A DNA stretch of 64,000 bases from Ditylenchus dipsaci (lineage: Eukaryota; Nematoda; Chromadorea; Rhabditida; Anguinidae): positions 40,278 to 104,277 of the forward strand of contig SADC01000346.1 of the NCBI GenBank assembly GCA_004194705.1, given 5' to 3'. Position numbers and translations under genes: made by a program. Below are positions 22,565 through 34,439 of this stretch, piece by piece. The notes beneath the pieces are model-generated. The model made no database searches and was not told the DNA's origin. It saw nothing but the letters and a program-made list of their open reading frames with translations. Position 1 is the stretch's first letter. Each line of letters begins with the position of its first letter.

Positions 22565-23234
22565 CCGGTCAGTTTGAATTTTTTTCTTTTCAATAGGATA
22601 TCTGATAGAGAAATAAATTAAAATGAAAAAAATATATTTGACAAAACATATTTTAGTGATTGTTTTAACCCACAGCCATTTTCAAACACTAAGGATTCAT
22701 CAGTATTTAAAAAACTTGTCAAACAATAAAAATGAAGGAATATACTAAGCAAAATAGTTAGTGGTTGAATTATATTTACCTGTGCAACAGTTGCTTTTGT
22801 TTAACGCAAAACTAATTTACTTGACCCTTCAAAGAAGTTCTTAAATTGCCTCTTCCGAAAATGATAATTCAATTGTAGGGCAAATTCCTTTTATTCCCTC
22901 CCAAACAGTTCAACGGCAAAATCTCACACTTAATCCGGACAAAAGAGAGAGAAAAGTCAATTAAAGCTGTTAATTCGTGTGTTTAGATAACAATCTCTAC
23001 ACAAAACTACATGCTTGTTTTGAGAACAAATGCTGTTGGGCTTCTTTAAAAGTCAACATCATTTTTTTTCAGCTCATAGTGAATAAAACAGGCAGACAAA
23101 CCACTGACCATTGATATTTAGAACATCTATCACAAAAATATCGAAAATTGAACAAATTTTTTTTTGACAGCATCCCAATTGCACCCCGCTCTAAACAAAA
23201 TAGTTTTAGGATACATTTTTTAAAGAGTATAATA

Positions 23235-23660
23235 CAGTCGACTCTCGATATAAGATACCCCCTCAAGTTCGTTCCCACCTAGGGTCCGACACTTTTTTTA
23301 ACCTCATTTCTAAAATGTTTTGCCAAATTTGATTCGTCAGTCTAGTCGGAAATATCGCAAGGATTCAGATTTTGCCGATCGTTTCTGAAAAAGCTGAAAG
23401 TTTTGCCAGTAAGACCCGCAGCTCTCGATATAACATACCCTAAATCTTGAAAAGTGGTATCTTATATCGAGAGCCGCGGGTTTTACTGGTAAAAGTTTCA
23501 GCTTTTTCAGAAACGGTCGGCAAAATCTGAATCCTTGCGATATTTCCGACTAGAATGACGAATCAAATTTGGAAAAATTTTTTAGAAATGAGGTTAAAAA
23601 AGTGTCGGACCCAAGCTGGGAACGAACTTGAGGAGGGTATCTTATATCGAGAGTCGACTG
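23235..23660. mobile_element. Long pogo-like MITE, word AAGATACCC
   Basis: Ends CAGTCGACTCTCGATATAAG and CTTATATCGAGAGTCGACTG, TA on both sides (23233-23234, 23661-23662). A central hairpin (23419-23481) repeats the end sequence CTCTCGATATAA and GGTATCTTATATCGAGAG. Shared interior: AAGTTCGTTCCC, GGGTCCGACAC, GCCGATCGTTT. Confidence 0.92.
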
Positions 23661-23939
23661 TAGTTAGAAAACTCATACTCTTTGTTGATATACGCTTAGA
23701 GAACTCATACTCTTTTGGGGTGCACTTAGGCTTTGAATATCTTTTTTCACGAAAAGTCTTAAAAGTATTGCAAAAACGTCGCTTGAATTTTATGAACTTT
23801 AAAAAATCTAAAAAGATTGAATCAAAAAATAAAGATAAGGGGAGGCTGAGAAAAGCTAATGATTTCTTGAAATAAGGTCACCAAATATCTTTATTTTTAC
23901 TAAAAAAATAAATAAAAGTTCTCAAAAATCATGCTTGGA

Positions 23940-24361
23940 CAGTCGACTCTTGTTTATCTGACACCCCGAAAAGTTCGTTCCGCCTTGGGTCCGACACTTT
24001 TTAGCTCTATTTTCGAAGTCTTCTGCCAAATGTGATTCGTCAGTCTAGTCTGAAATATCGCAAGGATTCTGATTTTGACGATCGTTTTTCTAAAATTTTT
24101 ACAGGTTGCCGTAAAGAACCGCGCCTCGCAGTTATCTGACACCTCCTTTTGAAAATCAGGTGTCAGATAAGCGGAAGGCGCGGGTTTTTACGGCAACCTT
24201 GATAGATTTTAAAAAAAACGATCGGCAAAATCAGAATCCTTGCGATATTGCAGACTAGACTGACGAATCACATTTGGCAGAAAACTTTGAAAATAGAGCT
24301 AAAAAAAGTGTCGGAGTCAAGGCGGGAACTTTGGGGGTGTCAGATAAACGAGAGTCGACTG
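23940..24361. mobile_element. Long pogo-like MITE, word ATCTGACACC
   Basis: Ends CAGTCGACTCTTGTTTATCT and AGATAAACGAGAGTCGACTG; TA follows on the right. A central hairpin (24120-24175) repeats TTATCTGACACC and GGTGTCAGATAA. The interior blocks are those of the neighbouring copy. Confidence 0.9.
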
Positions 24362-24369
24362 TAAGACAC

Positions 24370-25137
24370 AAGTATCTGAAAATCTAAAAAAAGGTGAATT
24401 TTTCAACAAATTTTTAGTTAAGCTTTAAAGATAATAAAAATGGCATCTGCACATGCTAATAAAGTTGCAAATTGTATCTTTGTTTCTTTTATAAAACAGT
24501 AGGTTTTTTTTAAAAAATAAAGCGTTCTTAATCTGGCTCTAAATAAGATATTTTTCGCGTTTGTAAATTTAGGAAAACCTGAGCGAAGTATTGGATTTCA
24601 AAACTAATTTTCTTAAAAAAATTCTTTCGAGTAATTCCGAAAATTTTCAATCGCTGCTCGAAATTCACTAATTACGCGACACCACCGGCAGGTGACACCA
24701 CCGTCCCCACTACGCAGGAATTTCTGAAGCAAAAGCCACCAGGCTATTTTTAAGCCATTTCACCTACACCGTTTTTCAAATTGTTAAGGCTATTTTACCC
24801 CACCGTTTTACAAAAATCTGACGACTGTGGGAGGCAGGTGTCGCTCTTGCACCCTCTGAACCCTAACGGGATGAACTTTTTCTGCTGAGATTAAAGTAAA
24901 AAATTTGCTCTACACGGATTAGCCTTTGGAATCTTTGGCAGCCCTAGAGAAAACGGAGAGATAAATATGCCAAGAGAAATCTGCCACTGAGAATAATCGT
25001 CAGAGCAATGAGAATGTTTCGTCGCCGCTTGAAAGTGTGTATTGAGCGTAATGGCAAAGGTGTTGAAACCAGATAAAGAAATGTTGTTAATTTTGGATAA
25101 ATATGACTTTGAAAAATCTTCGATAATTCGGCAAATA
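24370..25137. other. No gene recognised
   Basis: AT-rich DNA. The only structure seen is a CACCACCGGCAGGTGACACC phrase with a partner near 24825 (GGGAGGCAGGTGTCG), perhaps a decayed MITE. A 90-residue minus-strand frame at 24891-25163 has no recognisable motif and runs into the MITE at 25138, so I do not call it. Confidence 0.4.
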
Positions 25138-25224
25138 CAGTCAACATTTCCTATAAGCTGCACCCTCGAAGCAGATCCCGTCTGTAGTTTATAGAGAGGT
25201 GTAGCTTATAGTAAAGTTTGACTG
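25138..25224. mobile_element. Short pogo-like MITE, word ATAAGCTGCACC
   Basis: Ends CAGTCAACATTTCCTATAAG and CTTATAGTAAAGTTTGACTG; TA precedes the left end. Only 87 bp. Confidence 0.7.
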
Positions 25225-25369
25225 TGGTAGACTAAATGGGCCATTCTTTTAAACCAAATGACAGAGTTCGGGTTTTTAAATGATCGGTCGTGCAAAAGTA
25301 TAAATAATTGGGAAAAAAGTTATGAACAAAAAAAATGCGGGAGAAATAGTTGGATAACCCTGTACTATA

Positions 25370-25439
25370 CAGTCAAACCTCGATAATCCGCCACCCCATG
25401 GGACCGATCCGAGGGTGGCGGATTATCGAGGTTTGACTG
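25370..25439. mobile_element. Minimal 70-bp pogo-like MITE, word AATCCGCCACCC
   Basis: Ends CAGTCAAACCTCGATAATCC and GGATTATCGAGGTTTGACTG, TA on both sides. It is nearly all terminal repeat, with a loop of about 16 bp. Confidence 0.9.
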
Positions 25440-25809
25440 TACTTAAATAGCTAGTAGGTTTAGTTTGGAATTGGCAAAATGTGTTACTCCTATCTTGTAG
25501 AGCATGGTCTATTTCTTAAAATAGCCGGAAGGAACTTTGCTTGAAATTAAAAAATGGAGAGTTTTGAGTAAAAGAAACATTCAAAATGTCTTTTCCGTCG
25601 AGAGGGCATTCACAGACCTAAGCCCAAACTACAGGGAACCAAGCAAAACCCGTGTTCGTGACAATATATACTTAGAAAAGATCGCAAATAAATTTGACCT
25701 GTGAAACAGTTTTTCCGAAATAAGGCGTTCTAGAAAAAGTTACTACCAAAACAAAAGTTCGAAAATACTTGAAACAATAATGTAATAAGCTTTTTTGTTC
25801 TTTCAAGTA

Positions 25810-26800
25810 CAGTGCGTTTCATAATGATACGACACCCCATTTTTTTGTCAAAAACATTATTTTTTGTTCAATTTGTTTATATTTTCAACCAGCATGTAAA
25901 AACCGGAGAAAATTGCATTCCACTCCAAAAACGGTGTTTTTCTCGAACAGAAAAAAATATGGTGAAAAATCAGTGTTTCATAATGATACGACATTTTCGT
26001 GAAAACACGTTTATTGGTCCTATAGCCTAACCATTCGCATCAAAAAACAGATTTACAATGTAAGTACTAAATCTCAGCTACAATTTGGTAGGTCACATTA
26101 TTCTTTTTGATTATTATTAAAAAGTTATGACCATCAACAAAAAAAGTGTCGATTTCTAGTCAAAATCAAAGTAAATCTAAATAGAATGGTTGTTTGGTCA
26201 CATAAATACTGACTTTTCTTGAATGTTTCAATATCAAAATGTACCAGTTGATGCACTTTTTGAAAGCTAAATGATTTCTCCACTAAATGACATGTCAGCC
26301 ATTTTAAAGGATTGCACAGAGATGAGAAACGGACGATTGAAGTTAGAAAAAGTAAAAAACCTCTATATTTGCCTTATTTTGGGACATTTTCACTTCTCTT
26401 TCAACTTCAAGCGTCCGTTTCTCAGCTCTGTGCAATCTTTTGAAAACAAATCCTTTTGTCGATGGCCATAACTTTTTTAGTAATAATCAAAAAGAATAAT
26501 TTGACCTACCAAATTGTAGCTGAGATTTAGTACTTACATTGTAAATCTGTTTTTGATGCGAATGGTTATACTATAGGACCAATAAACGTGTTTTCACGAA
26601 AATGTCGTATCATTATGAAACGCTGATTTTTCGCCATTTCGGCAAAATATTTTTTCCTGTTCGAGAAAAACACCGTTTTTTTGGTGTGGAATGCAATTTT
26701 CTGCGGTTTTCCACATGCTGGTTGCAAAATATAATCAAATTGAACAAAAAATAATGTTTTTGGCAAAAAATGGGGTGTCGTATCATTATGAAACGCACTG
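25810..26800. mobile_element. 991-bp near-perfect palindrome with doubled Tc1/mariner-type ends
   Basis: Outer ends CAGTGCGTTTCATAATGATA and TATCATTATGAAACGCACTG are flanked by TA (25808-25809, 26801-26802). A second pair of end-like sequences lies inside (CAGTGTTTCATAATGATACG at 25970 and its inverse near 26600). Further in, CAATGTAAGTACTAAATCTC pairs with GAGATTTAGTACTTACATTG. No transposase frame is intact. Confidence 0.85.
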
Positions 26801-26829
26801 TACCAATCAATTGCCCGAAGCAATTCAAA

Positions 26830-27320
26830 TTAATAAAGTCAGGAAAGTATAATAAAACTAATATTGAAAAAATAAGTACATGTTTTTAATTAACTCTAGA
26901 AACAGTGTTTGCAAAACACAGACCATCTACTGATATCAAAGTCATTTGGATGATAAGTTTGATTATATAAGTAGGACAAAAGGCGGTACAGTGGTTTTGA
27001 GCAATGAACATCATTACTGATATTACTACAAATACACACTCCCCTGGGCAATGTCAATCGATGTTGTCTAAAGATATTTTTAAACTGCGGATTCTGCTAT
27101 CTCAGCTTGTAATTTGATCAGTGTGTCTCTATATAGTATTTGGGTCGGATGTGTCACACTTTTTGTAAACATTTAGACACAATAAAAACTTTTTTATTTG
27201 GCATATTTTAATTTTTATGTTTGTACTCAGTCAAAATCTTTTTCGATGACGAAAAATCTTTTGCCGTTATGGGCATATAAATAGGCCTACCCGGGAGGGG
27301 TGGTGGGATTGTGGTAAGTA
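26830..27320. other. No gene recognised
   Basis: AT-rich unique-looking DNA between two mobile elements. Nothing could be supported on either strand. Confidence 0.4.
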
Positions 27321-27329
27321 GGCTAGCCG

Positions 27330-27677
27330 GGCTATAGACCTTCAAATTTTCCTAGTTCTGTTTTGACAGTCTGGTCCAACATATCGTAAGGATTTTTTCG
27401 TTTTTCAGAAATCCAAAATTTTTTTCTCTAAAAAAGCAAAAACTCGATTTAAGGACAGGGATTTTTGAAGAAGCCTGTCCTTAAATCGAGTTTTCGCTTT
27501 TTTTAAAGGAAAAAATTTGGTTTTCTGAAAAACGATCGATAAAATCGGAATCCTTACAATATTTGGGACCAGACTGTCAAAACAGAACTAGGAGAAAATT
27601 TAAAAATCAGGCTAAAAAAGTGTCGGACCCAAGGTGGCAACGAACTTTTGGGGGTTCGTTATTGGGGGAGTCGACTG
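27330..27677. mobile_element. Pogo-like MITE with decayed left end, word AAGGACAGG
   Basis: The right end GGGAGTCGACTG is followed by TA. The central hairpin (CTCGATTTAAGGACAGG, then CCTGTCCTTAAATCGAG) and interior blocks (GTGTCGGACCC, CGATCGATAAAATCGG) identify the family. Confidence 0.75.
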
Positions 27678-28241
27678 TACTGTGCTCAGCTCTCTCGTGT
27701 AGGTGCAAAGTGAGGTTCAGCAGCCAAAGGTCGATCTAGGAAACAGTCGAAAAAGCCTCAAGTGACAGCCTATATCAGTAAAAGTTCCTCTATCAGAATT
27801 TCGCATCAATGCTGCTAAAGTAAAAGCCAGTAAGAATTAAGTCTTCAATTCTTCAGAATCTCTGTCCACCCAACCCTTTGTACGGGGAAGGTTGCATTTA
27901 TTCCTGCGATCGGGTCTGCAGGGATATCTCCGAAAATCAATTGGCCACAGTTGGATACGCAGGCTTGATTTCCTACTGCAATCTATATGCAAAATGTGGG
28001 CAGAGATCAATTTTTTGTTCTGCTAAATTAAAGGTGACATATACGAAGTGATCCGACCCCCGGAGGCTAGTTTTAGATGCTTTATAAGATAGCGGAGCAG
28101 TTTCCATCAAATTAAGTTCAAACAAAATATTATGTGTGTTTAAACTGGCGCTTTCTAAATAAAAGTTAAAGTCTAAGTCCAAAGACGCTGTTTTTTAAAG
28201 ACTTGGATACAAACTTATTTACTTATCAACATATTTACAAA

Positions 28242-31028
28242 ATGACTTCCAACTTAAGCGAAGACACGCTAATATCAGTCTTCTCTTTTCTCAAGCGTAA
28301 AGAGCTCACAGCTGTCCAATTGATTTGCCAAAGGCTGCATAAAGTGGTTCAAGAAAATTCCAGGGTGATCCATATAATTGAGTCTTTGAGCTATTACGAC
28401 AGCGATATCCTACCCGAATTTGATCCAGGGGTCTGTGTTGCAGCTCAACTGAATGCGAGGTATCAGTGGTATGTATTTTAAAATTAATGACTGTCAATTA
28501 TTTTTTCAAACAGATTCAAATAATCTTTAGCAACTCTCTGTGAATTTTAAGACTCTGGCTTTAACAGAGGGGGAAAAGCCATTTAAGTTTGAAATAGTGG
28601 CCTCGGTGGCTCAGTGCGTAAGCGTTGTGTTTAATGGTCATAAAAGAGTGCGCAAGTTCGATTCTGCATGTGTGCACTTTACTTTTCTTGGCTTGTTTGA
28701 CCAGTTCTAGGAGTGATTTGGCTCGCTAATTCCAAATCTGGCATCAAAAAGTCAAATCACCTCTAAAACTGGCCAAACAAGCCAAAAAAATAGCGTGCCA
28801 CCACGTGGGATCGAACTTGCACACCATTTTGGGCAAAAACAAACGCTTACGCACTGCGTCACCGAGGCCACTTTTTCAAACCTAAATGACTTTTCCCCCT
28901 CCTTTAATGGAACTAAAATTTTAGATGTCGTAATTATAGACAATGAAAACATTTATTAATCCTGAATTTATTATCGAATTTCAGTATTCGAAGCCCAAGA
29001 AGCGTGAGCACGGGCTCGTAGTTGGCCAACACCTCATGACATACCAACAAGTCGTAGAATATTGGCAGTCGGGTTTCCTTGGTTTGTCTACTTTGCTTCC
29101 ATTTACACGCCTTGCAAGTTTCAAACAGGAGCTTTTTTATTATATGACCAGATGAAGTCGGCCTTCAAAGGCGCTATTTTGGAGATTGGCAATTATAGCG
29201 AGACAGGAAGTGAAAGAATGTTTCACAAATTTATTGAAGACATATACCCTTTGTTCTGCCACAGATTGTCAGGTGAGCTGATTAAATTTTTCTTGAAACG
29301 CAACTCTACGACCATTTTAAGTATAGGCAATTTTCAATATATTTTACAGCTAATAAGGCTAAATCTCGAAACCTCTGAAGGAAATATTTATAGTGGACAC
29401 CTCAAAACAGCATACATCCGATACAACATACTGCTTGAAAACATACAATTGAAAGAGCTTTTGTTAGCTTGAAATATATAGGACAAAAAAACCGAAAATG
29501 GCAATTTTGGCAAAAAAGTGTCAAGTTTTTTTGTTTGGTCAAAAAGATGAAAATCTGCCAAGTTTTTATGAAAATTCTCTAGATCATAGACTAAGTCGGC
29601 ACATTTCAGCGATTGGATGATAGAACATCCATGTGTTGCTGTTTCAGATTGAAAAATACTCTTCATTTAAAGAATAATATGCTAGTGAGCACATTTTGCT
29701 AAAACTTGACACATTTTCACAAAAACCTGGCAGACCTTCGAAAAACTTGGCAGATTATCGAAAAACTTGGCATTTTTTCGCAAAAACTTGACAGATTTTC
29801 GCTTTTTTGACAAAAAAAATTGGCACTTTTTCGCCAAAACTTGACATTTTTACGTATCGTCTGAGAATAATAGCAAAGGCACGTTCTCAGCTCGCTCTTG
29901 AGGGCATATGTTGCATCGAAATTCAACTGTAAAGGAGCAAATCAGGAATTTTGTCGCGAATTCAGACATTGGTCTTAAAAGTGCCCTATTTTAACTGAAA
30001 ACTGAACTTTCCTGAATTTTTTTTTTATCAAAAAACAACATTTCTCTGACATTTCGTTGTTTCTTTTAGCCATGACTTTCCGGACGCCAGATTTATTGTA
30101 ATTTTTTTGCGCCATATGACGTAAAATTGACTGCGCTTTGTTCCAGAAATTTGTCTTTCTGAAACAAGGATTAGGAAATTTTTTTTCTGAAAAGATTTCT
30201 GAGTATGTAACATATAAACCACAGGGTACTTCTTGGGTTGCCTCCCCCCTTCTCTACTGCCCGACCCATCCAAAGATTATTTTTCTCTAAGCGTACCTTT
30301 TTCGGTTTCTTTGATTTTTACACCCAATCAGTCTTTGCTAGCGGAGTGGCCGAATACCCTTGTTATTGTGCGTGCAAAAGGTGTACAATAGGTTAAAAGG
30401 ATGCTTAGAGAAAAATACTCTTTGAAGGGTAGTGCACTGTAGAGGAGGGGCCATCTCAAGAAGTACCTAAGTCACAACATACCCTTTTCCTAATTTCTCA
30501 CTATTTTTCAGGCATTCTACTGAAAATTACTCGGCCCACTCTAGACAATCCACCTGTTAAGACTTCTCTGCTGTTATTGCTGTTGTTGAAAGAGTGCCCG
30601 GCAATAAAGTTGCTCGTTTTTTATAGCGACTACAGGGATCAGGGTCTTTTATATCAGTCAGAGATAGTCGACTGGCTCCACCAATATAGCTGTCCGCCTG
30701 TCAACAGATCAATTAACATTTTTGCCGCTGGAACCACTGACATTGCTTTAAGAAACTGCACTGCTGTAAGCGTTGTGGAGGAATTAAAGAGGGTATAAAT
30801 TTGAAACTTTTGCTTTTCAAACTTTTGCTCTGAACAAATAAATTTCAGATTTTCGAGTTAACAACACAAAGGTGCCACTTCCGGATTGCCTTCGAGATCG
30901 TATTAGAAAGTCTACAAGAAAACAACTTTGAGTTTACCCTCACTAATATAATCACGGCAGAACAATTGGTATTGACCAAAGACTATGAAAAATCGGAAAT
31001 TGTTTTGATAAGGCAGAGCATTGTTTAG
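28242..31028 (+). CDS. F-box protein of a multicopy family
   Basis: F-box proteins link substrates to SCF ubiquitin ligases through Skp1. Exons: 28242-28472 (F-box near residues 4-36, LSEDTLISVFSFLKRKELTA), 28985 to about 29272 or beyond, 30512-30792 and 30849-31028. The third encodes LLLLKECPAIKLLVFYSDY and VDWLHQYSCPPVNRSINIFA; the last ends NFEFTLTNIITAEQLVLTKD. The 56-nt last intron (GTATAA...TTTCAG) recurs at the same place in the copy at 58.5 kb. Exon 2 changes frame near 29065 (GYWQSGF-like before, FPWFVYFASIYTP after), consistent with one lost base. The first intron holds a tRNA-like palindromic element and the long middle one (29.5-30.5 kb) repeat DNA. The substrate is unknown; the exon 2 frameshift leaves open that this copy is decaying. 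Confidence 0.7.
28565..28903. mobile_element. TTAA-flanked palindrome with mirrored tRNA-like arms
   Basis: Between TTAA sites (28561-28564, 28904-28907); arms AGAGGGGGAAAAGCCATTTA and TAAATGACTTTTCCCCCTCC. Each arm has a tRNA-like stretch: GGCCTCGGTGGCTCAGTGCG with GCAAGTTCGATTCTG on the left, and the inverse on the right (GGGATCGAACTTGC, CGCACTGCGTCACCGAGGCC). It lies in the first intron of the F-box gene. Confidence 0.75.
29690..29860. repeat. Tandem repeats of an AAAAACTTGGCAGATTTTCG-like unit
   Basis: About six imperfect units of 20-25 bp in the long intron of the F-box gene. The paralogous copy at 58.65-58.9 kb keeps fewer units, so the array has expanded or contracted since the duplication. 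Confidence 0.7.
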
Positions 31029-31039
31029 TAATTTATTGT

Positions 31040-32290
31040 AATTTATTAAAAAGCAAGTTTGTGTGAGAGCCCACCGTCGCAATGTGTGTCGACTCCCAGA
31101 GCAGCAGTTTTGTATGGATCCAGTATCGCCTCTGAAATTCGAGCTTCAATGCGTCTCCAATCCATATTATTTTGGTATAGAATCGGTTAGAAGACATCCT
31201 CCTAAACTTCAAAGCACTGCCCGAGTATAACTGCGCAAGAGAAAAACAAGTCGACAGCTACGACAGCCAAGACCCTCCTGTTGATCTTTGTGTGTTTTTA
31301 GGCTTTAGGGTTAGGCAAGGTTAGACCAGCGTATATTAGGACAAACGCAGACATGTTACTCTTACACCGAGGAACATATTTGACTTGGTGGTAACATTGG
31401 CTGGCCTTCACTTTCCTAAGCTTTCTATTGACTTACCTGGTTTAAAGCACGCTATTTGTGTATCCTCTGATCCTGATTGAGGGCACATTCCATTCCAAGG
31501 CGACTTCAAGTGCTGGCGCTTTTGGATTACCGTGAATTGCATCCGTAAATTTGAACACAGAAATTAACACTGGGTAATGTACCAAATGGTATAGACAAAA
31601 CGAACCACTTAATCTCGTGTGTTCTTAGCATTCGCACTACTAGGTTCATTGAAAATGACATCCGGATGAAAGAAAAATATGTCATTGTTATTAGCAATAA
31701 TTAATAAACCACAAAAATAGTCAGTTAGGTTTATGCTTTGAGTGAATCAGAAAAACACGAGCCTAATTATTGAAAAACTGTGAATTTAGACTGGAAATAG
31801 ATTCAAATTCGAATTGTTAATGTCTGGCGTGCTTAGTATCGGACAATTTGACATGCAAGAATTATTGCATCATGCGCGAACATGCCTCTTCAATGCTATA
31901 ATAAATCAAAGATTTGCTATGCCACAAGAGACACTAGTTTGCCAGGCCTCGGAAGAGACCCGGCTCCAAAAATTTAGCCTAACCCCAAAAGGGTAAGCGG
32001 GCCCGCGAAGGCCAGCTGTTTTCTTTGACAGCTTTTTTCTTTTCTTTTTTATGTTGCCTCCTTGGCTTAGCTTAATACATACAGCTGCTTAATTGTATCT
32101 ATTGATTAGGGTTCTTAACAGTTTGCTGGGTTGAACGAAAACAGCAAAGCTCAGAGAAAAATACTCACTTTTATAACGGCCTTACTGAGACCGGGATTTC
32201 CAATTGCTTTTTAAACAGGCTTTGCCTTTTTTGGATGCCCCGCCTATTTTTATTGAGAAGAAAAAAGGCATTTTGTTTGACCTGCCTTTT
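31040..32290. other. Gene-poor stretch downstream of the F-box gene
   Basis: A 40-codon open segment on the minus strand at about 31063-31180 (MDWRRIEARISEAILDPYKT) looks coding-like, but I cannot name it. The plus-strand frame 31814-31996 (60 residues, from an apparent start at 31814) has no motif. The interspersed phrase TTAGGGTTAGGCAAGGTTAG lies near 31306. Confidence 0.35.
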
Positions 32291-32299
32291 TTCGAAATA

Positions 32300-33155
32300 A
32301 TAATATTCAAGTAGCTCCTTTCATTCTTTATATTCCATTCAATAATTGTTGAAATTTGACATTGAATATAATCCTACCAAGGTGTATCGTGTACAGCCAA
32401 TTAATATTTATGGCGGATACACCTAGGCTTAGAGACGGGACGGGAATCCCACGGGATTCCCGGTTTGGGAATCCCTAAAATTTTCTAAATCCCGATCCTG
32501 AATCCCGCCGGCCAAAAGCTAAATCCCGAATCCCGCCGGTCCATTTTCCGTTTTCATTCTAATCCCGAAAAATCCCGAAATTTGATAAATCGCTTTTTAA
32601 GGCGCTTACAACTTAACGACTTTAAGTTACCACGGTTAGTTAAGTTAAAGCCTCAGAAGCCAATTTTGTTCCATATCATACAAGAAATGTTTTTAAAATA
32701 TTAACTTTGCGGTTTTTTGGAAAAATCCCGAATCCCGAAAATTTTTGGAATCCCGATCCCGAATCCCGCCGGGACCCCAATCCCCAAGCTAGATACACCT
32801 GATTTAATCATATTGGACAAAGCTTTTTCTGCCACGATTTGGCTTCTTTCTGCCACGTTTTTCGAATTCAGTTATAAAAAGCTTTTTTTGCCAGGTTTTG
32901 CTTTTTTCAACCACCTTTTGCTTCTTTGCCAGTTTTAGTTTAGCCAAATCGTGGCACGAAAAAGCCAAAACGTAGCAAAAAGAAGCAAAGCGTGGCAGAA
33001 AAAAACATTTTATAACCAAATTCAAAAAACGTGGCAGAAAGAAGCCAAATCGTGGCAGAAGAAAAGCCAAAAAGTGGTAGAAAAAAGATTCATCCAATCA
33101 TATTCAATGTCAATTTTTAAAAAATACTGAATGGAATATAAAGAATGAAAGTCAT
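32300..33155. mobile_element. Palindromic element with TGCCACG words, split by a hAT-type element
   Basis: The left end (CTTTCATTCTTTATATTCCA near 32319) pairs with the inverse near 33125 (GGAATATAAAGAATGAAAG). The body at 32820-33080 is an inverted array of TTCTGCCACGATTTGGC and GCCAAATCGTGGCAGAA words. The hAT element 32424-32791 is inserted in it. Confidence 0.65.
32424..32791. mobile_element. hAT-type element with AATCCCG words
   Basis: Ends TAGGCTTAGAGACGGGA and TCCCCAAGCTA; perfect 8-bp duplication GATACACC (32416-32423, 32792-32799). Both ends are arrays of GGGATTCCC, AATCCCGAA and CCGCCGG words around an AT-rich middle. Confidence 0.9.
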
Positions 33156-33351
33156 TTGACGCTTAACCCGTTTTTGCCCGAAAACCATGGAAGCAATTTT
33201 TTAAAACTCTGAGCTTATATTCGTAGCTGAAATTTCCCCGGAAATCAGGGATGAGATTTTCGCCCTTTTCCTTATTAAAAAGGACTAATTGGGTCTAAAA
33301 ATAGCCCCTAAAAAATCCCACTAGTCCAACCCATCCCAACTTTGGATAATA

Positions 33352-34136
33352 TTGGGTTGGTCAAAAATTATCCGGGATATTTGATTAAGACTTATATTTT
33401 ATCAATCATATCTATTCTCTTTTCATATCATTTGTAGCTCTGCATCTCCTCTTTCAAATGGCATATAAATCTTAGTTTGATTATTCTGGATAAGTCGCCA
33501 TTTGGCTCCAAACACTTGTCAGGTCATTTTGAGAAATTGACCAGCGTTTTCATCACTTTAACTGGTCAAAATTTAATTCTGGGTTTTACGATCTAGCAAC
33601 ATCTTACAACTGAGTTGTAGCGAAGCTCAAGAGCTACAAAATCCATTTTACAGAACAATTTTTGGAAATCTGAGTGTTGAGATATGGCTTTTTGGAAAAA
33701 ATAGACTTTCTGAAAAAATGGCCCAAAACAAGTTATTCCAATTTTTTCAGATTTCTTGCATTTTTTCAGAAAGTCTATTTTTTTCCAAAAGCCATATCTC
33801 AACACTCAGATTTCCAAAAATTATTTTGTAAAATGGATTTTGTAGCTCTTGAGCTGCACTACAATTTAGTTGTAAGATGTTGCTAGATCGTAAAATCGAG
33901 AATTAAAATTTTGACCAGTTAAAGTGATGAAAACGCTGGTCAATTTCTCAAAATGACCTGACAAGTGTTTGGAGCCAAATGGCGACTTATCCAAAATAAT
34001 CAAGCTGAGATTAATATGCCATTTGAAAGAGGAGATGCAGAGCTACAAATGGTATGAAAAGAGAATAGATATGATTGCAACATTGATAAAATATAAGTCT
34101 TAATAAAATATCCCGGATAATTTTTGACCAACCCAA
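33352..34136. mobile_element. 785-bp near-perfect palindrome with mariner-type ends
   Basis: Ends TTGGGTTGGTCAAAAATTAT and its inverse, flanked by TA (33350-33351, 34137-34138). The arms match almost throughout and meet near 33740. Mirror-image frames of 70 residues on both strands come from the palindrome and are not genes. Confidence 0.85.
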
Positions 34137-34439
34137 TATTATCAATCAACATTTTTATCTAACTTTTATTCAATACAAAAAGTGATCAACGATGATTCAT
34201 TTTCAGCTTTGAAAAAGAGTCATTTTTTAAAGTCTTTTTGATCATGTTTGCTATCTAAACCGATCACTATGTTTGGTTAAAAACAAAGTTTTCATTTTTT
34301 ATTCTCTATTTCAGAATAATATTTTATAAAAAAAATTTAAATTTACTTTAAATAATTTTTTATTTTATTTTAAAGATTTTATGTGCGTTCTAAAACAACG
34401 AGAAGGAAGCAAATATTATCAGAGATATAGTATTGTAAA

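Noticed and set aside
24891..25163. 90-residue minus-strand frame
   Set aside because: It starts inside a pogo-like MITE and has no conserved motif.
28603..28680. Possible functional tRNA gene
   Set aside because: A-box and B-box-like parts are present but the acceptor and anticodon stems do not close, and the mirrored copy shows that it is part of a palindromic repeat.
33593..33886. Two nearly identical 70-residue frames on opposite strands (33593-33805 minus, 33674-33886 plus)
   Set aside because: They are mirror images produced by the palindrome 33352-34136, not genes.
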